From Candidatus Methylomirabilota bacterium (lineage in GTDB: Bacteria; Methylomirabilota; Methylomirabilia; Methylomirabilales; JACPAU01), in the NCBI GenBank assembly GCA_023249205.1, contig JAHFDC010000004.1, positions 1 through 14,847 of the forward strand: a stretch of 14,847 nt of DNA, in the 5' to 3' direction. Both the position numbers and the translations under genes were made by a program. The notes under the pieces were generated by a model. That model had not been told where the DNA came from. It saw only the letters and a list, made by a program, of their open reading frames with translations, and did not search any database. Positions 1 to 7,437 of the stretch are shown one piece after another. Position 1 is the stretch's first letter. Each line of letters starts with the position of its first letter.

Positions 1-594
1 GTCGCGGAGCGTGAGGGCTGGGCCTGGGTCTGGGTCGGCGAGTGGGGCAAGGGGGGGAAGTTCGTGCGGACGAGCGGGGCCGAGTGGCGGCACCCGAAGG
101 GGCCGGGGAGCGCCCCGCTCCCTGAGCACCCGGTCACCCAGGTCGGCTACCCGGACGCCGAGGCCTACTGCCGGTGGGCCGGCAAGCGGCTCCCGACCGA
201 GGCGGAATGGGAGAAGGCGGCGCGCGGGACCGACGGGCGGCGCTACCCGTGGGGGGAGACCTTCGACGTCAGCCGTGCGAACACCGTCGGCGCGGCCGAC
301 GGGTTCCCCGAGGTCGCGCCGGTGGGGTCCTTCCCGGCCGGGGCCAGCCCCTCCGGCGCCCTGGACATGGCGGGGAATGTCTGGGAGTGGACCGCCGACT
401 GGTACCAGGCCGATTACTACAGTACCGCCCCGGCCCGCAATCCACCCGGACCCCCGGCGGGCAAGGCCCGGGTCGTCCGGGGGGGCTCCTGGGGCGGTCC
501 TTCGGACTGGAGCACCGTGACGAACCGCTACGACCGCATCCCCGACTACCGCAACAACAAGATCGGCTTCCGCTGCGCGCGGGACGCGCGCTGA
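1..594 (+). CDS. SUMF1/formylglycine-generating-enzyme-like protein (5' partial)
   Basis: The reading frame is open from base 1 to a TGA at 592-594, giving 197 residues of the C-terminal part; the start lies outside the window. FGE-sulfatase family landmarks are visible in order: [62 protein letters not shown] and the terminal IGFRCARD. In true formylglycine-generating enzymes two active-site cysteines lie between the RGGS motif and the GFRC end. Here that stretch ([15 protein letters not shown]...) has no cysteine, so sulfatase-activating activity is unlikely. The domain is widely reused in proteins of other or unknown function, such as nonheme-iron sulfoxide synthases and kinase-linked proteins, and the missing N-terminal half could carry a further domain. 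The gene converges on the minus-strand gene with only 6 bp between the stop codons. Family assignment is firm; function is not known. Confidence 0.85.
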   Translation, partial: VAEREGWAWVWVGEWGKGGKFVRTSGAEWRHPKGPGSAPLPEHPVTQVGYPDAEAYCRWAGKRLPTEAEWEKAARGTDGRRYPWGETFDVSRANTVGAADGFPEVAPVGSFPAGASPSGALDMAGNVWEWTADWYQADYYSTAPARNPPGPPAGKARVVRGGSWGGPSDWSTVTNRYDRIPDYRNNKIGFRCARDAR

Positions 595-600
595 GAAGTC

Positions 601-1155
601 CTAGCGCCTGACCGTCGCTTTCCGGATGGCGACCTCGTAGCGCTTCCCCGGCTGGTCCGTCATGTCGTGAACGACGAGGTCCAGGGTGAGGACCGTGGTC
701 GAGCCGGCCTGGATGCGGAATGAGACGGAGGCGGCCCCCCGCGACGGGACCGCGACCGCCACCTCCTCTCCGGTCGTGAGGGTGCCCCGGCCCCGGTCCA
801 TCTCGAGACGGACGGCGTCGTAGGCTCCCGGCGGTGCGGGGGCCTCGAGCAGGAGCACCGGCTCCCGCGTCGCCTGCACCAGGTCCACGGCCTGGGCGGG
901 GGTCAGGAGGCGGAGCCATCCCTCCCGCCGCGGCCGGCCGTCCGGGTGAAGCGCCACGGCGGCGATGGTCACCGGGAGCGCCGTGAAGTCCGTGATGGCC
1001 TCCCGGCGGTCGGTGATCCAGACCTGGAGGCGCCCAGCCTCCTGGGTGCCCTCGGGGACCGGGATCTCCGCGGGGGCCGTGGCCGCGGCCATGGCAAGCA
1101 GCAGCACGGCTCCCAAGGCCCTGCATCCACCCGGCAGCCTTCTGTCCCCCACCAT
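601..1155 (-). CDS. Exported DUF4382-like protein
   Basis: A 184-residue protein read from ATG at 1155 down to TAG at 601-603. GGAGGG lies about 6-8 bases upstream of the ATG. The N-terminus looks like a Sec signal peptide: arginines within the first 12 residues, a hydrophobic stretch (about residues 13-28) and an APA-E cleavage-like site near 29-30. The mature part resembles DUF4382: LQVWITDR near 43-50 as a first beta strand, a central segment with VDL near 90-92, and PPGAYDAVRLEMD at about 108-120. Family members are usually extracytoplasmic beta-sandwich domains of unknown function. No catalytic residues stand out. The gene runs opposite to all its neighbours, so it is likely a single-gene unit with its own promoter in the 1156-1319 gap. 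That the frame is a real gene rests on the signal peptide, RBS and domain resemblance together; no role can be assigned. Confidence 0.7.
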   Translation of the reverse strand: MVGDRRLPGGCRALGAVLLLAMAAATAPAEIPVPEGTQEAGRLQVWITDRREAITDFTALPVTIAAVALHPDGRPRREGWLRLLTPAQAVDLVQATREPVLLLEAPAPPGAYDAVRLEMDRGRGTLTTGEEVAVAVPSRGAASVSFRIQAGSTTVLTLDLVVHDMTDQPGKRYEVAIRKATVRR

Positions 1156-1186
1156 CCGCCGCCCTCCCTTCCGGAGAAATCGGCCC

Positions 1187-1216
1187 CCTCTAGCATCTGG
1201 GGCCAGCTCCCGTCAA
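1187..1216 (-). promoter_or_regulatory. Candidate sigma-70 promoter for the DUF4382-like gene
   Basis: Read on the minus strand, TTGACG (1211-1216) is followed after 18 bases by TAGAGG (1187-1192), preceded by TGC as in an extended -10. The -35 is good (5 of 6) but the -10 is weak (3 of 6). It sits about 30 bases upstream of the ATG at 1155 and is the best candidate on that strand in this gap. Confidence 0.35.
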
Positions 1217-1232
1217 GCCCTCAAGTCCCTGC

Positions 1233-1262
1233 TTTACTCGGCCCACTCGCATCCTCTACACT
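1233..1262 (+). promoter_or_regulatory. Candidate sigma-70 promoter for the radical SAM/rng unit
   Basis: TTTACT (1233-1238) and TACACT (1257-1262) are separated by 18 bases, each matching 4 of 6 consensus positions. A transcript would start near 1269, about 50 bases before the ATG at 1320. The surrounding bases are less GC-rich than the genes. Together with the minus-strand candidate at 1187-1216 this would make a divergent promoter region filling the 164-bp gap. Confidence 0.35.
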
Positions 1263-1319
1263 ATGGGGCGTTCGGCGGGTGAGGTTCCCGGCTGACGGCG
1301 TCCCGTCGGGGAGGTCCGC

Positions 1320-4064
1320 ATGGTTTCTGGTGTCACGGAGCGGGTCCGGAAGCGCATTCTCGCGGAAGTGGTGCCCTTCGTGGAGAAGCCCTCCCGCTAC
1401 ATCGGGCGGGAGTACCTCACCGTCCGGAAGGATCCCGGGGCCGCGGCTGTCCGTGTGGCGCTCGCCTTCCCGGATGTCTATGAGATCGGGATGTCCCACC
1501 TCGGCCTGAAGATCCTCTACCAGCTCCTGAACCGCCGGCCGGAGGTGGTGGCGGAGCGGGTCTACTGCCCGTGGCCCGACTTCGAGGCGCTGGCGCGCCG
1601 GCGGGGAATCCCGCTGGCCAGCGTCGAGTCGGGCCTGCCGCTCCGGGCCTTCGACCTCGTCGGCTTCACCCTCCAGTACGAGCTCTCCTACGCCACGATC
1701 CTCCATATGCTGGAGTTGGGGGGAATCCCGATCCGGAGCGCGGACCGGCGCGAGGGGGACCCTTTCGTGGTGGCGGGGGGTCCCTGCTCCTACAGCCCGG
1801 AGCCGATCGCCGACTTCATTGACTGTTTCGTCATCGGAGACGGGGAGGAGGCGGTCCACGATCTCGTGAACACCTTCCTGGCCTGGCGGCGGGCGGGAGG
1901 GCGCCGGGAGGAGCTCCTCAAGGCCTGGGCGGCCCTCCCCGGGATGTACGTCCCCGCCTGCTTCGCGCCCGGCCAGGTCATCGAGAAGCGGATCATGACC
2001 CGGCTCGACACGATTGACTACGCCCAGATCCCGGTCCCCTTCATGGAGATCGTCCACGACCGAGTGAACATCGAGGTCATGCGCGGCTGCACGGTGGGCT
2101 GCCGCTTCTGCCAGGCCGGGATGATTGAGCGGCCGCTCCGGGAATTGCCGGCCGACGAGATCCGGGAGATGACCCAGCGAGCGCTGGCCGCGACCGGCTA
2201 CGAGGAGGCCTCGCTGAATTCCCTCAGCATCGCCGACCTCTCCTGCCTCTCGGGCCTCCTCCCGAAACTGATGGATGACTTCCAGGGGGAGCGGATCGGC
2301 CTCTCCCTCCCGTCCCTGCGGGTCAAGGGGCTGAAGCCCGAACTGGCCGATCAAATTATGCGGGTGAGGCGGACCGGCTTCACCATCGCCCCCGAGGCCG
2401 GGAGCCAGCGCCTGCGGGAGGTCATCAACAAGGGGATCGTGGACGAGGAGGAGGTCTTCCGGGCCGTCGCGGCGGCCGCGGAGGCCGGCTGGGGTGCCCT
2501 CAAGATGTACTTCATGTGCGGGCTCCCCACCGAGACCCAGGCCGACCTGGACGAACTGGTCCGGCTCTCGGTGGAGGCCCAGCGGCTCGGCCGGCGGAAG
2601 GGTTCGCGCGCCTTCGCCCTGACCGTCAGCGTCTCCTCCTTCGTGCCCAAGCCCCACACCCCGTTCCAGTGGGCCGGGCAGGACCGGATGGAGGTCCTGC
2701 GGGAGAAGCAGCAGTTCCTCAAGGCCCGTCTCCGGGCGGCCGGGGTGAAGTTCAAGTGGCACGACGTGCGGTCTTCCTTCCTGGAGGCGGCCTTCTCCCG
2801 GGGGGGCCGGGAGACCGGCCCGGTCATCGCCGAGGCCACGCGGCGGGGCGCCCGCCTGGACGGCTGGTCGGAGCACCTGGACTTCGACCGGTGGATGGGT
2901 GCCTTCGAGGCCTGCGGGGTGGACCCCTTCCCCATCGCGAACCGGAACATCGGGCCCGAGGAGCCGCTCGCCTGGGACCACATCTCCTGCGGGGTGACCA
3001 AGAAGTTCCTCCAGCGGGAGTGGCGCAAGGCGCTCAAGGCCGCCACGACCCCCGACTGCCACGTGGCCCCCTGTCAGGCCTGCGGGGCGGTCTGCATCCC
3101 CTCCTGGCAGGAGTGGCACGACCACGCGGAGGCGGAGCGGCTCGCGGCCAGGCGGAAGGAGGCGGCACAGGGGCCGGCCGGTGGAGGCGGCGGCAACGGG
3201 AGAGCGCTGCCGCTCCTCACCCTCCCCGCGATGCCCGGGACCGGCCGCGGTGCGCCCGCTGGCGGGGTGGAGTCGGCGGCGACTCCGCCGGCCCCGGCAG
3301 CGGAGGCCCCGCCGGCTCTGGCCCACCTGCCCGCTCGCCCCACGGAGGCTGCTCCCTCCGCGGCCGCGGTTCAGCGGATCCGCTTTGCCTTCCAGAAGCG
3401 GGGGGAACTGCGGTTCCTGTCCCACCTGGAGGTCTTCCGGACGTTCACGCGGGCCGTCCGCCGCGCCGGCTATCTCTTCGGCTACACGCAGGGCTATAAC
3501 CCGCAGCCCCGCCTTTCGATTGCCATGGGCCTGCCCGTGGGCGTGGAGGGGGTGGCGGAGCTGGCGGATGTGGAATTGCGGGAGCGGGTGGCGGTGGAGG
3601 ACTTCGCGGCCCGGGTCAATGCCACGCTCCCCCCCGAGTTGCACCTGAAGGACGCGCGGGAGGTCCCCCTCACGGCCCCCTCCCTCACCTCCCAGGTGCT
3701 CACTGCCGAGTACCGGGCGATCCTGTCCCCCTCCACGGCGGCCGCCCTGCCGGATGGGGCTGCCGCCTGCGCTGCGTTCCTCACCCGGGAGACGATCCCC
3801 GTGGACGGCTTCCGCAAAGGAGAGACCATCACCGTCAACGCCCGCCCGGCCCTGGAGGTCTTCGTTCCCATCGGCCCTGGCGCCTTCCTCCTCCGCCTCA
3901 AGGCCGGGGCCGGCGTCCGGCCCCGGGAGGTGCTGCGGGCCTTCCTGGCCCCGCACCTCACCCCCGACGCGCTGGCCGGCCTGGACGGGCATCTCACCAT
4001 CACCCGCACGGGCCTCGGGCTCACGCCGGTCCATTCGCCGACGCCGGCCCCGGTCCCCGCGTAG
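1320..4064 (+). CDS. Radical SAM protein (TIGR03960 type) fused to DUF2344/TIGR03936
   Basis: A 914-residue protein with ATG at 1320 preceded by GGGGAGGT four bases upstream. Residues 1 to about 240 form the family's N-terminal region (RYIGREY, LAFPDVYEIGMSHLGLKILY, VVAGGPCSYSPEP), related to B12-binding-like folds. The radical SAM iron-sulfur motif CTVGCRFC (CX3CX2C) is at residues 257-264, so it should bind a 4Fe-4S cluster and cleave S-adenosylmethionine. A second cysteine set, C580, C585, C588 and C592, ends this half and is typical of TIGR03960. An Ala/Pro/Gly-rich linker (about 630-683) leads to a DUF2344 domain from about 684 (FAFQKRGELRFLSHLEVFRTF, GYNPQPRLSIAMGLPVGVEG). In many bacteria the halves are two adjacent genes just upstream of rng and rplU, matching this place. 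The substrate is unknown; a role in RNA or ribosome modification is only inferred from the neighbourhood. Confidence 0.93.
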   Translation: MVSGVTERVRKRILAEVVPFVEKPSRYIGREYLTVRKDPGAAAVRVALAFPDVYEIGMSHLGLKILYQLLNRRPEVVAERVYCPWPDFEALARRRGIPLASVESGLPLRAFDLVGFTLQYELSYATILHMLELGGIPIRSADRREGDPFVVAGGPCSYSPEPIADFIDCFVIGDGEEAVHDLVNTFLAWRRAGGRREELLKAWAALPGMYVPACFAPGQVIEKRIMTRLDTIDYAQIPVPFMEIVHDRVNIEVMRGCTVGCRFCQAGMIERPLRELPADEIREMTQRALAATGYEEASLNSLSIADLSCLSGLLPKLMDDFQGERIGLSLPSLRVKGLKPELADQIMRVRRTGFTIAPEAGSQRLREVINKGIVDEEEVFRAVAAAAEAGWGALKMYFMCGLPTETQADLDELVRLSVEAQRLGRRKGSRAFALTVSVSSFVPKPHTPFQWAGQDRMEVLREKQQFLKARLRAAGVKFKWHDVRSSFLEAAFSRGGRETGPVIAEATRRGARLDGWSEHLDFDRWMGAFEACGVDPFPIANRNIGPEEPLAWDHISCGVTKKFLQREWRKALKAATTPDCHVAPCQACGAVCIPSWQEWHDHAEAERLAARRKEAAQGPAGGGGGNGRALPLLTLPAMPGTGRGAPAGGVESAATPPAPAAEAPPALAHLPARPTEAAPSAAAVQRIRFAFQKRGELRFLSHLEVFRTFTRAVRRAGYLFGYTQGYNPQPRLSIAMGLPVGVEGVAELADVELRERVAVEDFAARVNATLPPELHLKDAREVPLTAPSLTSQVLTAEYRAILSPSTAAALPDGAAACAAFLTRETIPVDGFRKGETITVNARPALEVFVPIGPGAFLLRLKAGAGVRPREVLRAFLAPHLTPDALAGLDGHLTITRTGLGLTPVHSPTPAPVPA

Positions 4065-4093
4065 GGCATCCACCCAAGAGGTCACACCTCCCC

Positions 4094-5635
4094 ATGAAGC
4101 GCGAGATCATCGTGAACGCCTCGATGACCCAGACCCGGGTCGCCATCCTGGAGGACGGCCACCTGGTCGAGTTGATGATTGACGACCTGAAGACCCGGAG
4201 CGTTGCCGGGAATATCTACAAGGGGCGAGTCCTGAAGATCCTCCCCGGGATGCAGGCGGCCTTCGTGGACATCGGCCTCAACAAGGACGCCTTCCTGTAC
4301 GTCCGGGATATCTTCGAGGACATGGAGGAGTACGAGGACCTCCTCGGCCTGGGGGAAACCGATGGGGGGGGCCAGGCTGAAGTGCCGGAGGAGATCCGGC
4401 CAGCCCCCCAGCCCCCCGCGAAGCGGCGCCCACACCCCTCCATCGAGGAGCTCATCCAGGAGGGGCAGGAGGTCCTGGTCCAGGTCGCCCGCGAGCCGCT
4501 CGGAACCAAAGGGGCCCGCATCACCTCCCACATCACCCTCCCCGGCCGCTTCCTGGTCTATATGCCGATGGAGAATCACATCGGCGTCTCGCGGAAGATC
4601 GAGAACGAGGGGGAGCGCCAGCGGCTCAGGAACATCGTGGACGAGTTCAATGGGCGCGGCGAGGGGGTCATCGTCCGGACGGCGGGGGTGGGGAAGAGCC
4701 GCGCCGATCTCCAGGCGGACCTGGAGTTCCTCCGCTCCCTCTGGCAGAGGATCAGGCAGAAGGCGGAGGGCCTGAAGGCACCCGCCCTGGTCCAGAAGGA
4801 CCTGGACCTGGTCTTCCGCCTTTTCCGGGACCTCTTCACCCGGGACGTGGCCCGGCTGGTGGTGGACTCTCCCCCGGAGTACGAGCGTTGCCTGGAGTTC
4901 ACCGAGTCGCTCTTCCCGGACCTCCGATCCCTCCTGTACCTGTACACGGAGGATGAACCGATCTTGAAGTCGTTCGGCATCGAGAAGGAGATCGAGAAGG
5001 CCCTGCGGCCGAAGGTCTGGCTCAAGTCGGGGGGCTACATCGTCATCGAGGAGACCGAGGCGCTGGTCTCCATTGACGTGAACACCGGCAAGTACGTGGG
5101 GAAGCACGACTTCGAAGAGACGGTCTTCCGGACGAATCTGGAGGCTGCCCGGGAGATCGCCCGCCAGGTCCGGCTGCGCGACCTCGGGGGGATCATTATC
5201 ATAGACTTTATTGACATGGCGCGGCAGGAGCACCGGGACAAGGTGGTGATCGAGCTCAAGGAGGCCCTGAAGCCGGACCGCGCCCCCACCAATGTCTCGC
5301 TCCTGTCTGACCTGGGGTTGGTGGAGATGACCCGCAAGCGCGTCAAGCAGGGGCTCATCCGCTCCATCAGCCAGACCTGCCCGACCTGCGGGGGCACCGG
5401 GGCGATCCGGGCCCTCCCGTCCATCGCGTATCAGATCCTCCGGGAGGTGGAGTGGCAGCTGTACCGGCGGAAGCCGCCCCAGGTCCGGATCCGCGCGCAC
5501 CCGGATGTGACCGCCTGGCTCAAGGCCGAAGAGGCGGAGGTCATCGAGGCCCTGCAACAGCAGTACGGGGGGGAGATCACGCTGGGGGCGGAGGAGTCCT
5601 GGCCGCTCGCCAAGTACCAACTCCAGGAAGTATAG
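4094..5635 (+). CDS. rng: Ribonuclease G (RNase E/G family)
   Basis: A 513-residue endoribonuclease of the RNase E/G family, which cuts single-stranded AU-rich RNA, with roles in 16S rRNA 5'-end maturation and mRNA decay. The start MKREIIVNASMTQTRVAILEDGHLVEL is the standard family N-terminus, with AAGAGGT 11 bases upstream. An S1-like RNA-binding segment spans about residues 35-130 with an internal low-complexity insert (GETDGGGQAEVPEEI...). The two metal-binding catalytic aspartates are seen as D328 in SIDVNTG and D371 in GGIIIIDFIDM, 43 residues apart as in E. coli RNase E (D303/D346). The zinc-link motif CPTCGGTG is at 429-436. There is no long C-terminal degradosome scaffold, so the length fits RNase G rather than RNase E. 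It follows the radical SAM gene by 29 bp, probably co-transcribed. Confidence 0.95.
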   Translation: MKREIIVNASMTQTRVAILEDGHLVELMIDDLKTRSVAGNIYKGRVLKILPGMQAAFVDIGLNKDAFLYVRDIFEDMEEYEDLLGLGETDGGGQAEVPEEIRPAPQPPAKRRPHPSIEELIQEGQEVLVQVAREPLGTKGARITSHITLPGRFLVYMPMENHIGVSRKIENEGERQRLRNIVDEFNGRGEGVIVRTAGVGKSRADLQADLEFLRSLWQRIRQKAEGLKAPALVQKDLDLVFRLFRDLFTRDVARLVVDSPPEYERCLEFTESLFPDLRSLLYLYTEDEPILKSFGIEKEIEKALRPKVWLKSGGYIVIEETEALVSIDVNTGKYVGKHDFEETVFRTNLEAAREIARQVRLRDLGGIIIIDFIDMARQEHRDKVVIELKEALKPDRAPTNVSLLSDLGLVEMTRKRVKQGLIRSISQTCPTCGGTGAIRALPSIAYQILREVEWQLYRRKPPQVRIRAHPDVTAWLKAEEAEVIEALQQQYGGEITLGAEESWPLAKYQLQEV

Positions 5636-5658
5636 GGCGGGGCCAAGGCGGCTCGTTC

Positions 5659-5689
5659 TTGACACCGGGCGGTGCGCCTGCTATAGAAT
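5659..5689 (+). promoter_or_regulatory. Sigma-70 promoter of the rplU operon
   Basis: A perfect -35 TTGACA (5659-5664) is followed after exactly 17 bases by TATAGA (5682-5687); the overlapping TAGAAT (5684-5689) matches 5 of 6. It stands out in this GC-rich sequence. Transcription would start near 5694, leaving a leader of about 90 bases before rplU. A strong separate promoter is expected for ribosomal protein genes. Confidence 0.8.
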
Positions 5690-5700
5690 CTTGCTCCACC

Positions 5701-5726
5701 CGCGTGGAGGCTCTTGCCTCCGCGCG
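5701..5726 (+). promoter_or_regulatory. Leader hairpin upstream of rplU (possible L21 leader or attenuator)
   Basis: CGCGTGGAGGC (5701-5711) pairs with GCCTCCGCGCG (5716-5726) around a TCTT loop: 11 continuous pairs, one of them G-U. It would begin about 7 bases into the predicted transcript. It is followed by CTGGTTTTA, only a short T run, and a second possible stem lies about 5737-5768 (GCCCGC with GCGGGC). Leaders upstream of rplU that control the L21/L27 operon are known in some bacteria; that this hairpin does so is inference from position. Confidence 0.5.
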
Positions 5727-5784
5727 CTGGTTTTAGGCGCCCGCCGGGGCGGCGGACGCGGGCGGCCTCACGGAGGATCAGGCA

Positions 5785-6099
5785 GTGTACGCGGTGCTGG
5801 AGACGGGCGGAAAGCAGTATCGGGTCAGCCCGGGCGATCTCCTGAAGGTGGAGCGCCTCGGGGGCGAGCCGGGCAGTCCCGTCAGCTTCGACCGGATCCT
5901 GCTGGTGGCGGAAGGGGATCGGGTGACGGTGGGAACGCCCACCGTCGCCGGAGCGTCCGTCACCGGGGAGGTCGTGCTGCAGGGGCGGGCGCGAAAGGTC
6001 ATCGTCTTCAAGTTCAAGCGCCGCAAGAAGTACCGTCGGACCCGGGGGCACCGGCAGGCTCAGACGACTGTCCGGATCACCGCGATCAGCGGGGGGTAG
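5785..6099 (+). CDS. rplU: 50S ribosomal protein L21
   Basis: A 104-residue protein starting at GTG 5785 with GGAGGA (5772-5777) seven bases upstream; no ATG fits the family N-terminus. The sequence begins [25 protein letters not shown], the hallmark L21 start, and contains [21 protein letters not shown], the conserved basic segment that contacts 23S rRNA, ending [11 protein letters not shown]. Length is normal for L21. It is the first gene of the rplU-rpmA-obgE operon and has its own promoter and a structured leader. The GTG start may moderate translation compared with the ATG of rpmA. Confidence 0.98.
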   Translation: MYAVLETGGKQYRVSPGDLLKVERLGGEPGSPVSFDRILLVAEGDRVTVGTPTVAGASVTGEVVLQGRARKVIVFKFKRRKKYRRTRGHRQAQTTVRITAISGG

Positions 6100-6126
6100 G
6101 GGCCGGGCCGGCCCCGGAGGGATGTC

Positions 6127-6387
6127 ATGGCGCACAAGAAGGGGATGGGGTCCTCCCGGAACGGGCGGGACTCCCACAGCCAGCGTCTGGGGATGAAGCG
6201 GTTCGGGGGAGAGCTCGTCCCGGCGGGCGCGATCCTGGTTCGCCAGCGGGGGACCCGGTTCAAGCCGGGGGAGAACGTCGGCATCGGACGGGACGACACC
6301 CTCTTTGCCCGCATCACCGGAACCGTCTCGATCACCACTCGCGGGGGGCAGGGCCGCTTCGTCCATGTCACCGCTGTCACGCCCTAG
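6127..6387 (+). CDS. rpmA: 50S ribosomal protein L27
   Basis: An 86-residue protein with ATG at 6127 and GGAGGG (6116-6121) five bases upstream. [29 protein letters not shown] and [28 protein letters not shown] are diagnostic L27 blocks. The N-terminal tail reaches toward the peptidyl-transferase centre in the family; here it starts directly at MAHKK, so there is no cleavable Firmicutes-type leader. It lies 27 bp after rplU and 9 bp before obgE, the usual order. An ATG five bases earlier (6122) is in another frame and is not the start. Confidence 0.98.
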   Translation: MAHKKGMGSSRNGRDSHSQRLGMKRFGGELVPAGAILVRQRGTRFKPGENVGIGRDDTLFARITGTVSITTRGGQGRFVHVTAVTP

Positions 6388-6396
6388 CGGCGCGGC

Positions 6397-7437
6397 GTGT
6401 TCGTTGACCTTGCGCGCATCCACGTGAGGGCGGGGGACGGGGGGCGAGGGTGCGTCTCCTTCCGCCGGGAGAAGTACGTCCCCCGCGGGGGCCCCAACGG
6501 GGGCGACGGCGGGGACGGCGGCAGCATCCTGCTTGAAGCGACGGACACCCTGAGCACCCTCATTGACCAGAAGTACCAGCAGCACTACCGGGCCAAGCGG
6601 GGGGGGCACGGGGAGGGGAGCAACCGCGAAGGGAAGCGGGGGGCCGACTGCGTCATCCGCGTCCCCGTGGGGACGGTGGTGACTGACGCCGGGAGCGGCG
6701 GGCTCCTGGCTGACATGACGGCACCCGGGGAGCGCGTGACCGTCGCCCGGGGGGGCCGCGGGGGGCGGGGCAACGGGCGGATGGCGACGCCCACGCGGCG
6801 CGCGCCCCGGATCGCCGAGCCGGGCGGGACGGGCGAGGCCCGGACTCTTCTTCTGGAGCTGAAGCTCCTGGCCGACGTCGGGTTCGTGGGGCTCCCCAAC
6901 AGCGGGAAGTCCACCCTGCTCGCGGCCTGCACCGCCGCCCGCCCGAAGATCGCTGCCTACCCCTTCACGACCCTCACCCCGAACCTGGGGGTTGCCGTCC
7001 TCGGGCCGGGGGCCTCCTACGTCATCGCCGACATCCCCGGGCTCATCGAGGGCGCCTCCCGCGGCGCGGGACTCGGGCACCAGTTCCTCCGGCACATCGA
7101 GCGGGTCCGGGTCCTGGTCCACGTCATTGACGCGGCCGACGGGGCCGCGGCAGACCCGGTGGCCGCCTACCGGATCGTGGAGGAGGAACTTGCGCAATCC
7201 GGCCGGGCCTTGCCGGAGCGGCCCCGGGTCGTGGCCGCCAACAAGATTGACCTGCCGCACGAAAAGCCCCTCGGGCGCCTGATCGCCCACTGCGCTGCGG
7301 CTGCCGTCCCGTGCTTGCCCGTCTCGGCGGCCACGGGGGCGGGCGTGGAGGCGCTGCGGCGAGCCCTGTACGGTCTGCTTCAGGAGGTCCGGGAGGTAGG
7401 TCATGCCCGTCCCATCCCCCGCGCGGCTGCCCGATAG
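6397..7437 (+). CDS. obgE: Obg family GTPase, ribosome assembly
   Basis: A 346-residue GTPase of 50S subunit assembly. GTG at 6397 starts MFVDLARIHVRAGDGGRGCVSFRREKYVPRGGPNGGDGGDGG, the glycine-rich Obg fold (residues 1 to about 158). The G domain follows: G1 GLPNSGKST at 165-173, G3 DIPG at 212-215, G4 NKID at 282-285 and a G5-like SAATG near 310. The protein ends soon after the G domain, so it lacks the extra C-terminal domain of some Obg proteins. No good Shine-Dalgarno precedes the GTG, and only 9 bp separate it from the rpmA stop, so translation is probably coupled to rpmA. Its 3' end overlaps proB by 35 bp. Confidence 0.97.
   Translation: MFVDLARIHVRAGDGGRGCVSFRREKYVPRGGPNGGDGGDGGSILLEATDTLSTLIDQKYQQHYRAKRGGHGEGSNREGKRGADCVIRVPVGTVVTDAGSGGLLADMTAPGERVTVARGGRGGRGNGRMATPTRRAPRIAEPGGTGEARTLLLELKLLADVGFVGLPNSGKSTLLAACTAARPKIAAYPFTTLTPNLGVAVLGPGASYVIADIPGLIEGASRGAGLGHQFLRHIERVRVLVHVIDAADGAAADPVAAYRIVEEELAQSGRALPERPRVVAANKIDLPHEKPLGRLIAHCAAAAVPCLPVSAATGAGVEALRRALYGLLQEVREVGHARPIPRAAAR

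Noticed and set aside
588..607. GCGCT/AGCGC inverted repeat across the two convergent stop codons as a bidirectional terminator
   Set aside because: Only five pairs with a 10-base loop and no T run on either strand.
1221..4085. A 954-codon open frame on the minus strand opposite the radical SAM gene
   Set aside because: It is a GC-driven antisense shadow: low-complexity Arg/Gly/Leu/Pro-rich translation with no family resemblance, against an unmistakable plus-strand protein.
5211..5240. Perfect TTGACA inside rng
   Set aside because: No -10-like hexamer lies 16-19 bases downstream, and the bases encode the conserved FIDM next to catalytic D371.
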